Shown here: piece after piece, positions 4,996-5,558 of the stretch | Numbering within the stretch: the first letter of the stretch is position 1 | Layout of the letters: every line of letters begins with the position of its first letter | Assembly (NCBI RefSeq): GCF_937958065.1 | Contig: NZ_CALFXI010000120.1 | Location: 1-5,558, forward strand | Source of the DNA: an uncultured Steroidobacter sp. | GTDB lineage: Bacteria > Pseudomonadota > Gammaproteobacteria > Steroidobacterales > Steroidobacteraceae | Length of the DNA stretch: 5,558 nucleotides | Reading direction: 5' to 3' | Made by a program: the position numbers and the translations under genes | Notes under the pieces: generated by a model | Told to the model about the DNA's origin: nothing | What the model saw: only the letters and a program-made list of their open reading frames with translations | Database searches by the model: none

Positions 4996-5558
4996 CCAAA
5001 CACCGCGAACAGTTGCCGGGATAACGCCACCGGCCGACCGTTCGGATCGTGCAGCAGGCCCGTTTGATTCACGTAGCCGCCGGTCGCGGCATCGATATCG
5101 CTGTCGATGCGCCACCAGGCGGCCGGGCCGAATTCCAGATCGTGCTCGAAGAGTTCCAGCATCCACACCAGTGAGCTGCCCGGCGCAGGCGCTTTGTACA
5201 TGGACAGCGCCGGCGTGGGAACGCAATCCACCAGGCAGACCACGTGCGATTCCGTGAGTGGCGCCGGATCGCGGTGACGAATGAATATCTTGGTCGGCGA
5301 GCGGGTGCTCGTGAAGGGCTTGGCGCCTTCCGCGACCCGCAGCCCGAAGTGCTGAATGAACGCCGGCGAGCGCTCGGGCGAGTAACGAATTTCGTTGATT
5401 TCTTCTACCCGCCGGGGCGGATCGACGGCCGCCGGTTTGACCAATACCGCGGATTCCCGATCCATGCCGTAGACCCCAACCTGGACGGCCGCGACCTGCT
5501 CACCGTCGAGCACCTCGCACTGAGCGAGTGTGACCGCTCGGCCGACGCGCAATACGCG
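4992..5558 (-). CDS. Acyl-CoA thioesterase-like double-hotdog protein, N-terminus beyond window
   Basis: The C-terminal 188 residues of a protein that enters from the right edge. The frame is open to 5558, so the apparent TTG start at 5552 is not real; roughly the first 90 residues are probably missing. The visible part starts at the end of hotdog domain 1 (VGRAVTLAQCEVLDGEQVAA) and contains the whole second hotdog, with PALSMYKAPAPGSSLVWML, AAWWRIDSDIDAATGGY and GRPVALSRQLFAVFG. This matches the TesB-like thioesterase superfamily, which cleaves acyl-CoA to free acid and CoA in the cytoplasm. By a rough alignment to E. coli TesB from memory, the catalytic Gln is kept (RQ, 7 residues from the C-terminus), but the catalytic Asp position falls on Ala in PALSM. 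The chemistry or substrate may therefore differ. It is convergent with marC and not part of either operon. Confidence 0.82.
   Translation of the reverse strand, partial: RVLRVGRAVTLAQCEVLDGEQVAAVQVGVYGMDRESAVLVKPAAVDPPRRVEEINEIRYSPERSPAFIQHFGLRVAEGAKPFTSTRSPTKIFIRHRDPAPLTESHVVCLVDCVPTPALSMYKAPAPGSSLVWMLELFEHDLEFGPAAWWRIDSDIDAATGGYVNQTGLLHDPNGRPVALSRQLFAVFG

Noticed and set aside
4332..5024. A 230-codon plus-strand frame overlapping marC
   Set aside because: It is the +2 shadow of marC, Arg/His-rich and without membrane segments.

Overview
The window looks like a piece of a GC-rich proteobacterial chromosome. It carries an outer-membrane TonB-dependent receptor, a MarC-type inner-membrane protein and a 3-hydroxybutyrate dehydrogenase. 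No phage, IS, CRISPR, tRNA or rRNA signal was seen. The receptor has a signal peptide, a VVVTARRREE-type TonB box and a plug/barrel style common in environmental Gammaproteobacteria and sphingomonads. I cannot place it more precisely.

Layout: 1-242 has no confident gene, but may hold the first codons of a leftward gene that runs off the edge. 243-1001 (minus) is a D-3-hydroxybutyrate dehydrogenase of the SDR family. 1079-3388 (minus) is a complete TonB-dependent receptor lying just upstream of the dehydrogenase in the same direction, so the two probably form one leftward operon. The 77-bp gap between them contains a long imperfect hairpin. 3389-3587 is a divergent regulatory region. 3588-4295 (plus) is a TetR-family regulator, followed 31 bp later by marC (4327-4995, plus). 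4992-5558 (minus) is the C-terminal part of a double-hotdog acyl-CoA thioesterase-like protein. Its stop codon interlocks with that of marC.

The most informative element is the divergent region. It holds two 20-bp near-palindromes, identical at 17 of 20 positions, with centres 56 bp apart. They flank a short segment where candidate promoters for both directions overlap. The simplest reading is that the TetR protein binds both sites and controls its own gene (with marC) and the receptor-dehydrogenase operon. The regulator's C-terminal half resembles that of the fatty-acid-responsive regulator PsrA, as far as I can align it from memory. With a 3-hydroxybutyrate dehydrogenase and a thioesterase nearby, this suggests a small cassette that senses, imports and oxidises a hydroxyacid or acyl compound. 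The ligand and the transported substrate are inference; the gene layout and the repeats are read directly from the sequence.
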